A stretch of 64,000 bases of DNA from Pulicaria dysenterica. Lineage: Eukaryota > Streptophyta > Magnoliopsida > Asterales > Asteraceae. The translations under genes were made by a program, and so were the position numbers. The DNA lies in contig OX359292.1 in the NCBI GenBank assembly GCA_947179395.2, forward strand, positions 39,739,890 to 39,803,889, in the 5' to 3' direction. The notes beneath the pieces were generated by a model. That model ran no database searches and was not told where the DNA came from. It saw nothing but the letters and a program-made list of their open reading frames with translations. Of this stretch, positions 10,053 to 21,114 are shown one piece after another. Numbering within the stretch: position 1 is the first letter of the stretch; every line of letters begins with the position of its first letter.

Positions 10053-11852
10053 AAACCGAAGGCACAACCACAACAACAGGGAGGAGGGTACAAGAGGAAA
10101 TTCGATCAGTCGTCTGGTAATAGGAGAGGTGATAGTGGGTCTGGAAATAGGCCAAGAGGTGATTCGTTCCAGAGGTCTGGAAGCTGGGATGTGGTAAAGT
10201 GCGGTAGGTGTGGAGTGAAGGGTCACCAGACGTGTGACTGCAGGTTCAAAGATAATGTTTGGTTTAAATGTCATAAGTCTGGACATAGAATAGCTGATTG
10301 CCCTCAGTGGCAAGGTTCGGGTGCGGGTGGATCGTCTGGAGCTGCTGCTCAGAAAAAGGGAGGTGCTCCACGTCCTCAAGGGAGAGCCTTCAAAATGACT
10401 ACAAACGAAGCAAAGAGTGAAGGTGATGTTATTACTGGTACTTTCTTAATTAATTCTGTACCAGCATGTGTTTTGTTTGATACTGGTGCTACCTATTCCT
10501 ATGTGTCAACCATTTTCTGTGATAAATGGAAACTACCTGTTGTAATGATTAAAGACTCTGTTAGAATAGAAGTAGCTGATGGAAGTCGAGTTCGTGTTAC
10601 GTCGCACGTACCTCAGGTTTCTATAACTATTGATGGGCACTGTTTTGTTGTTTCCCTACTCCTTATGCCGATTACTGGTTTTGATGTTGTTATTGGCATG
10701 GATTGGCTTACCAGTCAAAATGCCAACATATTGTGTTCCAAAAAGTTAATCAAAATCCCACTACCTGATGGTACTTATTCGGTGGCGCGAGGAGAAAGAC
10801 CTAGATCTGATATTCCGTTGATGACAATGATCAAAGCACAGAAATCCATTATTAAAGGCTGTGATTCCTACTTGGCATATGTAATTAATGCTGAGGCGGA
10901 AGGAAAGACTGTCAAAGATATCAGAGTGGTTTCGGAGTACCCTGAAGTGTTTCCTGAGGAATTACCGGGTTTACCTCCTGTTAGGGATGTAGAATACCGG
11001 ATTGATCTTGTTCCTGGTGCTACACCTGTAGCTAAATCTCCGTATCGTCTTGCACCGTCTGAGATTAGGGAGATGATGACACAGATCCAAGAGCTGCTTG
11101 ATAAAGGTTTCATACGCCCGAGTTCTTCACCATGGGGAGCTCCGGTTTTGTTTGTTAAGAAGAAAGACGGAACCATACGCATGTGTATCGATTACCGGGA
11201 GCTGAATAAGCGAACGGTAAAGAACAAATATCCACTACCCCGTATTGATGATCTGTTTGACCAATTGCAAGGTGCTACATGTTTCTTGAAGATTGATCTT
11301 CGTTCTGGTTATCATCAGGTCCGCGTTCATGATGATGATATTTCTAAAACTGCTTTTCGAACTCGGTATGGGCACTATGAATTCTTGGTGATGCCATTTG
11401 GTTTAACCAACGCCCCTGCTGTTTTCATGGACTTGATGAATCGTGTGTGTCGTCCTTTCCTTGATAAATTTGTTATTGTTTTTATTGATGACATTTTGAT
11501 CTATTCCAAAACCGAAGCGGGGCACGAGCAACACCTACGTGTGGTTTTAGAAACCCTTCAGCGGGAACAACTCTATGCTAAGCTGTCCAAATGTGAATTC
11601 TGGCTCAAAGAGGTGCACTTTCTGGGTCATGTTATTTGTAACGAAGGTGTTAAAGTTGACCCGACCAAAATTGAAGCTGTGATGAACTGGGAAACTCCTC
11701 GCAATCCTTCAGAGATTAAGAGTTTATTGGGTCTTGCTGGATACTACCGACGTTTTATTCAGAATTTCTCTAAACTTGTTGGCCCATTAACCAAGTTGAC
11801 TCGCAAAGATGTTACTTATGCGTGGGCTGATGAACAGGAGAAAGCGTTTTAG
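10053..11852 (+). pseudogene. Gypsy-1 zinc knuckles, protease and reverse transcriptase
   Basis: The frame is in phase with gag. Two zinc knuckles follow: CGRCGVKGHQTCDC is intact, but the second (WFKCHKSGHRIADC) has Trp in place of the first Cys. The aspartic protease motif is LFDTGATYSYV. RT has VKKKDGTIRMCIDYRELN, FLKIDLRSGYHQ, FGLTNAPAVFM and catalytic VFIDDILIYS. The frame ends at TAG 11850-11852, where RNase H should continue. A protein from the internal ATG at 10191 to the stop would be 553 residues, but in function it is a piece of a polyprotein. Confidence 0.92.
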
Positions 11853-12758
11853 ACTCTGAAACAATTATTATGTCATGCTCCTATTCTAACGCTGCCTAGT
11901 GGGTGCGAAGATTTTGTTGTATACTGCGATGCTTCATATGCAGGTCTTGGCTGCGTTCTGATGCAACGAGATAAGGTGATCGCCTACGCTTCCCGTCAAC
12001 TGAAACCTCACGAGAGGAATTACCCGACCCATGATCTTGAGCTTGCAGCCGTGGTGTTTGCTTTAAAGCTGTGGCGCCATTACTTATACGGTACCAAATG
12101 TGTGGTATATTCCGACCACAAAAGTTTGCAGTATGTATTCACGCAAAAGAAACTTGACATGAGACAACGACGCTGGTTGGAGTTGATCAAGGATTATGAT
12201 TGTGAGATCAAATATCATCCAGGAAAAGCCAATGTTGTTGCTGATGCACTGAGTCGGAAAAGTTCTCCCGAAGTTGCTAAGTTCATGAGACTTACGATTG
12301 TGTCGGATATCGTCGCTAAATTGAAGGAGGCACAACGGGAAGCACTGCAAGAAGCTAATTTGAAGGCTGAGACGATGGTTAAATTGTCAAAGCTATTAGA
12401 AGAAGATAGTCGAGGTTTGAAAACGTTTCAATCTCGAATCTGGGTACCCAATATTGGTGGTAATCGAGAAATCATTTTACAAGAGGGGCATAAGTCAAAG
12501 TTGTCTGTCCATCCTGGTAGTACCAAGATGTACCAGGATTTGAAGACTTTGTATTGGTGGCCTACCTTAAAGCGTGATATAGCTTCGTTCGTTGAAAAGT
12601 GTCAGATATGTGCTCAAGTCAAGACGGAACACCAGAAGCCCTATGGTAATTTACAACAGTTAGAAATTCCGGAGTGGAAATGGGATCACATCACCATGGA
12701 TTTTGTGACAAAATTTCCTCGTACTTCTAAAGGGTACGATATGATATGGTTCAAATAA
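11853..12758 (+). pseudogene. Gypsy-1 RNase H and start of integrase
   Basis: In phase after the stop at 11850-11852, the translation has the RNase H motifs VVYCDASYAGLGCVL, HDLELAAVVFALK and YSDHKSLQYVF, then KYHPGKANVVADALSR. It goes on to the integrase zinc domain with HPGSTKMYQDLK, WWPTLKRDI and CQICAQVK (an H-H-C-C arrangement). It ends at TAA 12756-12758 just after the first strand of the integrase core (WDHITMDFVTKFP). The rest of the DDE core is absent, so it could not integrate on its own. Confidence 0.9.
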
Positions 12759-13258
12759 CCGCTGATAAAGTTAAAATAGCACGCGAGAAGTTGAAAGCGG
12801 CACGTGATAGGCAGAAAATGTACGCAGATCCTAAACGGCGACCCGTTACGTTCGAAGTGGGTGACCGCGTGTTTTTAAAAGTTTCACCTTGGAAAGGGGT
12901 GATATGATTTGGTCGTAAAGGTAAGCTAAGTCCAGGGTATATTGGTCCGTTTAAGATTCTACAACGCGTTAACGATCAAACAGTATCACTTGAGTTGCCA
13001 CCTGAATTGTCTGGTATTCACAACACTTTTAACGTATGTTATCTGAGAAAGTGTAAGGTCGAAGATGATCAGATCTTACCTCTGCAAGAGTTAAAAGTTG
13101 ATCCAGCTAAACGCCTTGTGGAGGAACCTGTTGAAATCTTAGATGCTAAAGTCAAAAAGCTACGTAAAAAGATGATCAAATTGGTTTTGGTAAAGTGGAA
13201 GCACAATTTGGGTCCTAACTTGACTTGGGAGGCAGAGGATGAGATGAAAGCTCGATAG
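12759..13258 (+). pseudogene. Gypsy-1 integrase C-terminus and chromodomain-like tail
   Basis: The sequence jumps straight from the integrase core start to its C-terminal part (KLKAARDRQKMYADPKRRP, FEVGDRVFLKVSPW). A TGA at 12905-12907 then stands in place of an expected Arg codon, and the frame runs on to the stop at 13256-13258. The end (VLVKWKHNLGPNLTWEAEDE) resembles the chromodomain tail of Tekay/Del elements, thought to guide insertion to chromatin marks. By comparison with the family, roughly 250 codons of the integrase core are missing at about 12750; that figure is an estimate. Confidence 0.88.
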
Positions 13259-13319
13259 CCTCATTTGTTTGCGGTAGAACAGATTCCGAGGACGGAATCT
13301 TCTTAAGGGGGGGTAGATT
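13259..13319 (+). other. Gypsy-1 polypurine tract (right copy)
   Basis: AAGGGGGGGTAGATT ends this segment right before the LTR at 13320. It matches 6941-7000 with one more G. Confidence 0.8.
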
Positions 13320-15538
13320 TGTAACATCCTAAATTAGGGCCTAGTAATACTGTGTTGTACTATGTGCTTAAATACTTGTACATTGATTTAATCAATGTAT
13401 TTTGTTGCTAAATGTGTTATTTGTTGATTATACGTGATAAAAAGGTGTTATGTAAAATAATTATAATAATAGGTAAAATTGGTAAATTAGTGATTGGTTT
13501 TAGGTAATGGTTTTAAAGATATCCTCGTTAGGTGAAACGGTTAAACGAGTATTAAATTGTAGGTTGAAAAGGGGAACAAAATACCTCATTTTGTTAAATT
13601 GACCACAAGGGTCGGTTAAGGGATTCTTATCCCCTGTTGAAGCTAGGAACACACACATCACACATACTAACATATACGAACATACTCACACGCCTCAACT
13701 CTTTCAAGTTCAAAGAAGGAAATCAAAGAGGGAAGTTGTAGATTCGAGTTTGGCTACTGATATCATTGTTAAAATCATCATCTTCAACAGAAATCATCAA
13801 AATTTGTAAGTGTTTTGGGGTTTAAGTGTGTTCTTGAGTTCATGGATAAGATTCACCATTTAGATAATTTAAGTGGTGTTTTGGTGTTGTTCTTTGATGT
13901 TAAATGGGTTCCTAAGTTCCATATGATCATAAGGAACGTGTAGAAACTGTTGAATTTGAAATATGGTCGATTTGTGTGTTAAAAATGGGATTTTCGGGGC
14001 TATTTCACGAACAGGGACGAAGCTTACTGTAACAGGGGTTACTACGGGCGTAGGAAGTATTTCCTGCGGCCGTAGTAGGTTGTCGTTGTCACTACGGCCG
14101 TAGGCAGGGTTCTCTGCGGCCGTAGCAATGTGTTTTGCATGGTTTACCACCTACGGGTGATGGAATGAAGCCTTCAGGCGTAGGTACATAACCTACGACC
14201 GTTGGTACCCAAAGAATCACTCCTACGGGCGTAGGGTATGGTCCCTTCGGCCGTAGGATATGGTTTTTAGGAAAGGAACTCTTGCGGGCGTAGGATGTAT
14301 TCCTACGGCCGTAGGAGGTGTTTTAGAAGGTGTCCTACGGCCGTAGGACACATCTGCTACGGCCGTAGTAGCTCTTCCGGGTTGCCTGTTTCTTGTTGTT
14401 CGTTGTACGTTTACGTAGAAGCATTGATAGTACTTTTAGATGTTGACTGAACCTACACATGATGTGTTAGGTGATTCGGACGATTCTGTGTGCTCCTGGG
14501 ATTCCCGGATTCATATTTGCCTCATGTGATCTCGAGGTGAGTACCGGTTAACCTTAGGTTTCGTGATAAACGTGTTATAACAAGCTTAAGGTAAGTTATG
14601 GTTTATGTGTGTTAATTGCTATGGTATACGCTGCTATGCACTTGTGTTAGGTTTAAGGAGGCCAATCATGTTGCAAGCTTGGTATTTGCTGGTATTATGG
14701 CTTTTGTAGGCCAATATGTTATATTATGGCTTTATTATGGCTTTTTGTAGGCCAATATGTTATGTTATGGCTTTTGTAGGCCAATATGATATGTTATGGC
14801 TTGAGTAGGCCAGTTATGTTTATGATGCGGCCAGACTCAGCCAATACGTGTTCGTGCCGGCACTTTGTTATTGTTGAGGTACGGTGATTCGCGGCCTCGG
14901 ATCGGGTTCTTGCAAAACCCCGTGCCTCAACCAGGGGCTCTCATTGGACTTCCCCGCTCGTTAAAGGGGCTCTCATTGACTTCCCCGCTCGTTAATGCAA
15001 TGGTGGACTGCTACCCGCTCCCCCACCAGCGCGATATTATGGATGTGTTCGGCTTCCCCCAGTTTGGATCATTGAGCCGGGCTCACAACCCTGCAAGATG
15101 TGACTCCTCCTGGGCACCGGAACATCACTAGGTGTTTGGATAGGCTTGTTTGATACTTTGTGATACCTTCTGCATGCTATAACATTTTTGTAACGATACT
15201 TATGTTTAATCGTTACTCACTAGCTATTTATAGCTAACCCCTCCATGTTTATGTCCAATGTACAGGTAATTAGCTGCTGGTGAGATGGGGTGCCATGTTT
15301 TGATTTGTACTGCCAAAGTTTTTGGGGGAGCACTACTTTATGGTTGTTTTTGTTAACTCTGACTTACTGGGTAATGGTCGGCAGATATTTGGTAACTCCG
15401 CTGGGTTGTTTGTTTAAACACTGATACAGTTTATGTAAATAACTAAATTTAGCTTCCGCTGTGTTTTGTAAATATATCTTTTGGGTTAAACGCTTAACTT
15501 TATTTTATAAATTAAGCTTGTGAAACGGCGGCGTTACA
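13320..15538 (+). mobile_element. Gypsy-1 3' LTR (2219 bp)
   Basis: TGTAACATCC...GCGTTACA termini. It is almost identical to 7001-9197; the main visible difference is about 22 bp around 14236-14257 that adds one palindrome unit (TTCGGCCGTAGG). It is followed by TGTGG (15539-15543), the right copy of the target duplication, and then by the interrupted Copia-1 integrase. Confidence 0.92.
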
Positions 15539-15543
15539 TGTGG

Positions 15544-17236
15544 TGTCCTGGGTGGAGTAAATTGTGCAATTATGCCACAATTCCTTAGATGATCTCGAAA
15601 CTCTTGATTAAGATACTCACCACCCCTATCGGATCAAAGAATCTTAATCTTCTTGTCAAGTTGATTCTCTACATCGTTTTGGAACGTCCTGAACACCTCT
15701 AGGGTTTCAGACTTATGTTTAATCAGGTAAACATATCCATACCTACTGAAATCATCAGTAAAGGTCACAAAGTATCTCTCGCCGTGTCTTGTGACTGATT
15801 CCAAAATCCAATCCTCTTGGAGTTTCGCGATGCGTTTCTTGTTTATGTGACCAAGACGACAGTGCCACAAATACGACTTATCCAAACCATTTTTGGATTG
15901 AACCGATTCAACATTATGAATTGAACTTTGATTGTCTCTAACATTTATACTTGTTTCATAAATTCCATGACAAGGGTTAGCTTTAAAATATAGCACATTA
16001 TTCTTATAAACAAGAATTGATCCATTATCAAACCCAAAGTCAAAACCATCATTAAATAAAGAATAAAAGGAAATAATGTTTCTCGCCATATCGGCCGAGT
16101 AGCAACAATCAATTAAAACCATAGATAATCCAGACGAAAAAGAAAGCTCATAATTTCCTATCACGTCAACCGAAGCAATCTGCTTGTTACCCATGATCAG
16201 GTCCAGCTCCCCACGTCTCAACTTCCTACTTCTTTTTAGTCCCTGCACATCAGTACAAATGTGAGTACCACATCCCGTGTCCAATACCAAGGAATTAGAA
16301 GCAGAAGTACTATGGAGTTCAATCATATACATACCTGAAGTCGATGCTCCGTTAGCTTTGAGCTTCTTCAGTTCATCCAGGTACTTAGGACTAGAACGCT
16401 TCCAGTGTCCTACCTCCTTGCAGTGAAAGCATAGAGCATCATTAGGAGTCTTTGATTGAGGTATGCCAGCTTGGGCCTTCCCTTTGCCTTTTGCCTTAGG
16501 AACAGGGTTAGGCTGTACAACCTTTCCCTTCCCCTTGCCTTTAGTTGAGGAAGCCTTTTTCTTCTTCACACCTCCCTCACTTATGGCTAACACAGAGGTA
16601 GCAGTCTTAGCTTTGGCCATGTTAGACTCAGTGGTCTTGAGCATGCCATGGAGCTCCATTATAGTCTTCTTCCATATTGTTCATATTATAGTTCAGAACG
16701 AACGGATCATATGCACTAGTCAGCGAGTTCAGGATAACATCCGTAGCAAGCTCCTGACTTATGGGGAAACCAAGACGCTCCAGCTGGTCAACGTACGATT
16801 TCATTTGCAGAACATGTACACTGACGCTACTACCCTCGGCCATTTTGAAACTTGCCAGAGATTTGACGGTGTCAAACCGCTCTTGCCTAGCCTGCTGTTG
16901 GAACATTTCCCTCAGCTGGTTGATCATGTCATACGGCCCAAGGCTCTCCATACCCTTTTGGAGTTCAGGCGCCATGGTCGCTAACATGAGGCAAACGGCC
17001 TCATTTGATTCGGTTAGACGTTTCTCATACTCTTCCCGAATCGCACGAGATGCTCCGGCAGCAGGTGCCTCAGGGAGCGGATCCTCTATGGCCCTCTGCT
17101 TCTTTTCCATCCTGAGCACAATTCTTAGGTTGCGAAGCCAGTCCATGTAGTTCAAGCCCGTAAGCTTGTCCTTCTCGAGGAGCCCTTTCAAACAAAAGTT
17201 TGACATTGATGAATTCGAGTTGTTGTTGTTCGACAT
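15544..17236 (-). pseudogene. Copia-1 gag, protease and N-terminal integrase (broken)
   Basis: The ATG at 17236 opens a Copia gag of 202 codons (LKGLLEKDKLTGLNYMDWL, then the UBN2-type gag domain). Near 16665 a small indel shifts the frame, and the product continues from about 16659 to 15634. That part has a basic Lys/Gly/Pro linker and a zinc knuckle CFHCKEVGHWKRSS whose last Cys is Ser. It then has the protease motif LVLDTGCGTHIC, the GAG-pre-integrase motif LWHCRLGHINKKRIAKL and the integrase core start TFTDDFSRYGYVYLIKHK. Between the last two, part of integrase is missing. A TGA after LDKKIKIL (15634-15636) interrupts it, and the Gypsy element follows at 15543. Confidence 0.9.
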
Positions 17237-18957
17237 CTATCAAAAAAAAAACTTTATTTTAGTAATTTTAAATTAAATGATCCTTGTTAATATAATTACC
17301 CATTTGTTAAAAACAAAATTAATTTAACAAGGCTAAGATCCATATTTCACTCCTAGCTACGACGGGTGTACCGCGGATCTCAACTTGAAGCTATTTAGGT
17401 AGGTAACCATTTTACCAATTTCATCTCTATGAAATTCTTAGATCCTTGCGGTATTCGTTGACATCCATTATGTCATTTGGCATGTTTAATCCCTTCCACG
17501 CTAATCCTTTCCCGTGACAGGTTTGCCGTGGATCACGAGTCCCGATCGTAAATCAACCATACTAAGACACATAACATCCGGCCCAAGACTCTCGGGTATC
17601 GCGAATATCACAAACATTATTCCCAAAACCTAACCGACGCGTTGGCTTAAGACCTTCCCCACGCCGAAAGATAATTAGTTCAAATGCGTGTCTTATATGG
17701 ATAGCGTGATATTTACATTAAAAAACCGGGTTTTTGGTTTTCTTAGTTAAAGCATTTTAACCGTTTCATTTTAGCAAAACCAGTTTTAACCATGTTAAAA
17801 CTTTACAATAAAACCATTTTATTTATTTGCTAAAACATACTTGCAATTATCATTAACTCATTAATAAGCTTGTGTGTTTCAAATTATTTTAAAAAGGTTA
17901 TCTCGCAAGCAACCAAAACAATAAAATAATAAACACAACCACATTGCAAGTAACGATAACATTTGCCTCATTCCTATGTGTTTTACCCGTGAGCCACCAC
18001 GAGTAAAACTAGGTCAATCTAAGGGACAAACAATCAACCATAGCGAAGTGCAGGCTCCCACTGAAACCGACATTCTTCCAATGCTTGAGTGTGTCAACAC
18101 CAAGACGTCAATCTCCATGACTCCTTGTTTTGTTGTCTTCTTTCTGCTTTTACATTTAAAAAACTAAATTCCTATACTAGTCTATGCTATATACAAATAC
18201 ATAGAATAGAAACGACACGCATGTCACAATAAAACAATTTACATAGGAATTAATTAAACGACACGCAGGTCGCGCAAAAACAAACCAAGAAAAGAAACAA
18301 CCAAAACCATCGCATCACATAGGTCTAAATGAGTCCAAACGTTATAGGGTCCATACAACACAAACATGTATAGATAAAGCCATGGAGTGTCAAATCCATG
18401 CAAACAATACTTCGATAAAGATCGATAAAACATACAATTTTGGCATAAAATATCAATGCTTGCAAAAGCACACTTTATACTTATGAAAGTATGGTTTCAT
18501 GCCAAACCATCCAAACATCAAGTATACAAGCGAATCAAAGTATTCTGGAAACCACAATATAAATAAAGATCGTTTTCATAGTCTTTCTAATCACATTGAG
18601 TTTCAAAATTACAACCTTTCCCAATAAGGAAGCTTTAATTTTCTAAAAACTCAATAATAAGGTTTAAAACATAAGACTTCCCAAAGTTAGAAACTTTATG
18701 TTATAAAAAACTAGTTTAAAGTTATAAAAACCCTAAACTTCCAAAAGAGGAAACTTTAATCAATTAAAACTTTTATCTAGATTTTCAAACCAAAATTTTC
18801 TACCCTTTGGAAATCTAAGTTTTCAAAACCAATTAGAAAAACCCTAGAACTTTGTGTGTGTTTCATACAATCAATTTCCCAATTGAATGTACAACAACTC
18901 ATCCAAAACAATTCTAGTAAAGAAAACGACAATCATGTACTTGTACATTGAAACCGT
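17237..18957 (-). other. Copia-1 5' leader, non-coding
   Basis: About 1.7 kb lies between the primer-binding site and the gag ATG on the minus strand. No coding sequence is seen; the plus-strand frame at 17976-18167 is chance. The ATG is preceded by TAG (TAGATG), as in the other Copia elements of the window, so a leader intron ending there is conceivable. Confidence 0.6.
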
Positions 18958-18970
18958 GGCTCTGATACCA
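18958..18970 (-). promoter_or_regulatory. Copia-1 primer-binding site
   Basis: TGGTATCAGAGCC on the minus strand, one base beyond the LTR end at 18972. Confidence 0.88.
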
Positions 18971-18971
18971 C

Positions 18972-19542
18972 TGTTGGATTGTGTGATTTACAACAGAAGT
19001 TTTATAAAATAATTACAGCGGAAGCAAAACAAAATTACACAGCCACCCAATGGATCCAAGTTTCAATCAAATACAAGTAACAAAACAACCATAGAAGAGA
19101 AAGAATTGGACCTTAAGCAATGCTAAGAAACCAATAGTAGGAATCTCTCTATCAGGAGCACACCCCAAAGATCCGGTTACAAAACCTTAGCTATCTCCTC
19201 CTTGACTATTTTCAAGATTAAAACCACAAAACTCCTTTTGTGATTTAAACTCCACGGCCAAAACAAATTAAAACCAACTTTTAATTCTTTTCTTTTGATA
19301 TTCACGACAGCCAACAAAAGAATTTGTAGAGCTCCACCAACTCAAAATATATAATGAATCTCAATATATCTTAGCTTTCTCTTGCTGCGTAAAATTCAAC
19401 ATGTATCATTATTATTATTTTTACATTCTGCCGTGAGCTACATATATAGGAGATAGATCCAAGAGAGTTGTATTTGGTTTAGGTTATCTCTAAGATAAGA
19501 TTAGGATTAGTTAAACTTATCTTATAGTGTTTAAATTTTAAA
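18972..19542 (-). mobile_element. Copia-1 5' LTR, truncated
   Basis: This matches 2489-3055 closely, up to the words GTGTTTAAATTTTAA. It then switches abruptly to AGTCAGCAAAACTTGC, which is Copia-2 interior (also at 27296). About 255 bp of the LTR is missing, including its start in minus orientation and the target duplication. Confidence 0.85.
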
Positions 19543-21114
19543 GTCAGCAAAACTTGCATCTTGTGGCTGTAATCCTGCTTTGCAAGAAAGTCAAAGGAAT
19601 GAGTTTTCTAGAAGGCATAGATTAAGCCAGATACCCTTATCAGGGCTAGTGGGAGCTTCATGTGTTGCTAGTAAAATATACTCAAATGAAAATAATGTCC
19701 TAATTTAGGGTTGTTTTCAACCTATTGATAGAATTTTTGTTACATGAGTATAAATAGAGAATATGGAATCAAGTGAATTCTAAATTCAAGAAATACAGAT
19801 GTATGTTCTTGATGTTCGACGTAAATAAGACTGTCGATTTCAATCGAAGTTTTGGATATTTAAGTATGTGGTATAGATACGACATATAAAATTCAATGAG
19901 TGTCATTGACCCTATTGTGTACTTCGGTTACATTGAGAGTATGTCGACTCTAATAATCATGAGTGTCATTAATCCTATTGTAGACTTCGGTAACATTGAG
20001 GATATGACGACTATGATAACATTATGTATGATCTCTTTTGATAAACACTTAGAAAGTGGTTCAATAAGAGAATACAAAAGAGTACAAAGGGATATCGTGT
20101 AGATGATCCCATGATTAAGCCGTTGTCAAATAGTAGTGATGAATTTCATACTAGGCATAAATAGCATTGTTAATGCTTATGACTAGGCTCGAATATCGTT
20201 TTAGTAAATGTTTGATTTACTTATAAGCTTTGGGAACGGTAAGCAGTACTGCTAACTGATGATTGTATCGATATATAGTGGGGACTATATATACGCATGA
20301 TGCGGTTACCTTCATTGGTCTTTACTGTGTTTCATCTTAGCATGTTTAACCACTTCCCAGAATGTTTATACATTCTAAATTTCCACAGCCAGTCATTCTT
20401 CAAGGGAAGGAAGCTTTAATGAACGCTGAGGTTAGGTGTTGGTTAGGCATTAATCAAGGATTGAATGCATGAAACGCAACAGTAACCTGTGCTTGAAAGG
20501 AGTTTCAAGTAACTGGAAGACCCACACCCGAGTTCACTTCATGGATCATGGTCATAAAGTGACTCGGAAGGATAATATCATTACGTCCTTCGACCCGAGA
20601 TGTATGAATTGCTATAGCATGACACTTTCTTACTTTAACCATTTCACAACGTAGTTCGTAACTGGCTACTATAAAGGAAATAGTTAAGTAAGATAAGGTT
20701 CACACTATGGGATTGTACAGTCAACAGAATTTGTTCCTCTGATATGAGAGATATCCCTGGGCCCCTCGATGATTGGGCGCTGACACCAAAATAAGCATAG
20801 CCATGCGCAAAGGAATATTGATTGAGAATCAGATATGTCCTTAAATTTTGGTCACCACCAATCAAGATCGAGTAACATAATCGTGAACGATCTGGAGATT
20901 GATATATCAATCCATGTCTCGTGTTCACAAGGATATCGCGAACAAAAGGAGTATTGATCACTTATCAAATAGGACCTCTACGTTCCTTTTGTAGGTAATG
21001 GTTTTCTGCATAGAAGCGGAACCCATACTGACTTGGGGGCATTGATGCTTTTGCTAGAGGCCGCTCTTTGTCTGAGGTTACATGGGTACGGTGCATTATG
21101 TGCAAGTGGGAGTT
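19543..21114 (+). mobile_element. Copia-2 3' interior, truncated extra copy
   Basis: This 1.57-kb segment is nearly identical to 27296-28868, the 3' interior of Copia-2. It ends with the polypurine tract GCAAGTGGGAG directly before an LTR at 21115. It has no clear coding sequence, only a long non-coding tail; small open frames in both copies (20469-20654 and 28222-28407) are conserved just because the copies are recent. Confidence 0.85.

Larger units (their letters stand above)
6408..15538 (+). mobile_element. Gypsy-1: Tekay/Del-like Ty3/Gypsy array with three LTRs
   Basis: The layout is: truncated LTR (6408 to about 6573), a 3' pol remnant to 7000, full LTR (7001-9197), primer-binding site, gag-protease-RT-RNase H-integrase remnant (9420-13258), polypurine tract, full LTR (13320-15538). 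A single TGTGG duplication bounds the whole array, so it behaves as one locus that gained an extra LTR and interior piece, presumably by unequal recombination. PR-RT-RH-INT order and the C-terminal chromodomain-like segment place it in the chromovirus branch, most like Tekay/Del. The two full LTRs are very similar, indicating youth, yet the coding part is broken. Confidence 0.9.
2489..19542 (-). mobile_element. Copia-1: defective Ty1/Copia element with nested Gypsy insertion
   Basis: Reading on the minus strand, the order is: 5' LTR (19542-18972, truncated), primer-binding site (18970-18958), leader, gag, protease and integrase (17236-15544), the inserted Gypsy element (15538-6408), the rest of integrase, RT and RNase H (6402-4216), a long 3' non-coding tail, polypurine tract and 3' LTR (3311-2489). 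The order INT before RT marks it as Ty1/Copia. It is inactivated by a gag frameshift, several stops, an integrase deletion and the insertion. Its right LTR ends abruptly at 19542, where it meets the Copia-2 array. Confidence 0.9.

Noticed and set aside
16463..17150. Plus-strand open frames of 173 and 129 codons
   Set aside because: They mirror the Copia-1 gag on the minus strand.
20469..20654. 61-codon open frame identical in two copies (also 28222-28407)
   Set aside because: The two copies come from one recent duplication of the Copia-2 3' tail; no family likeness and no start context.
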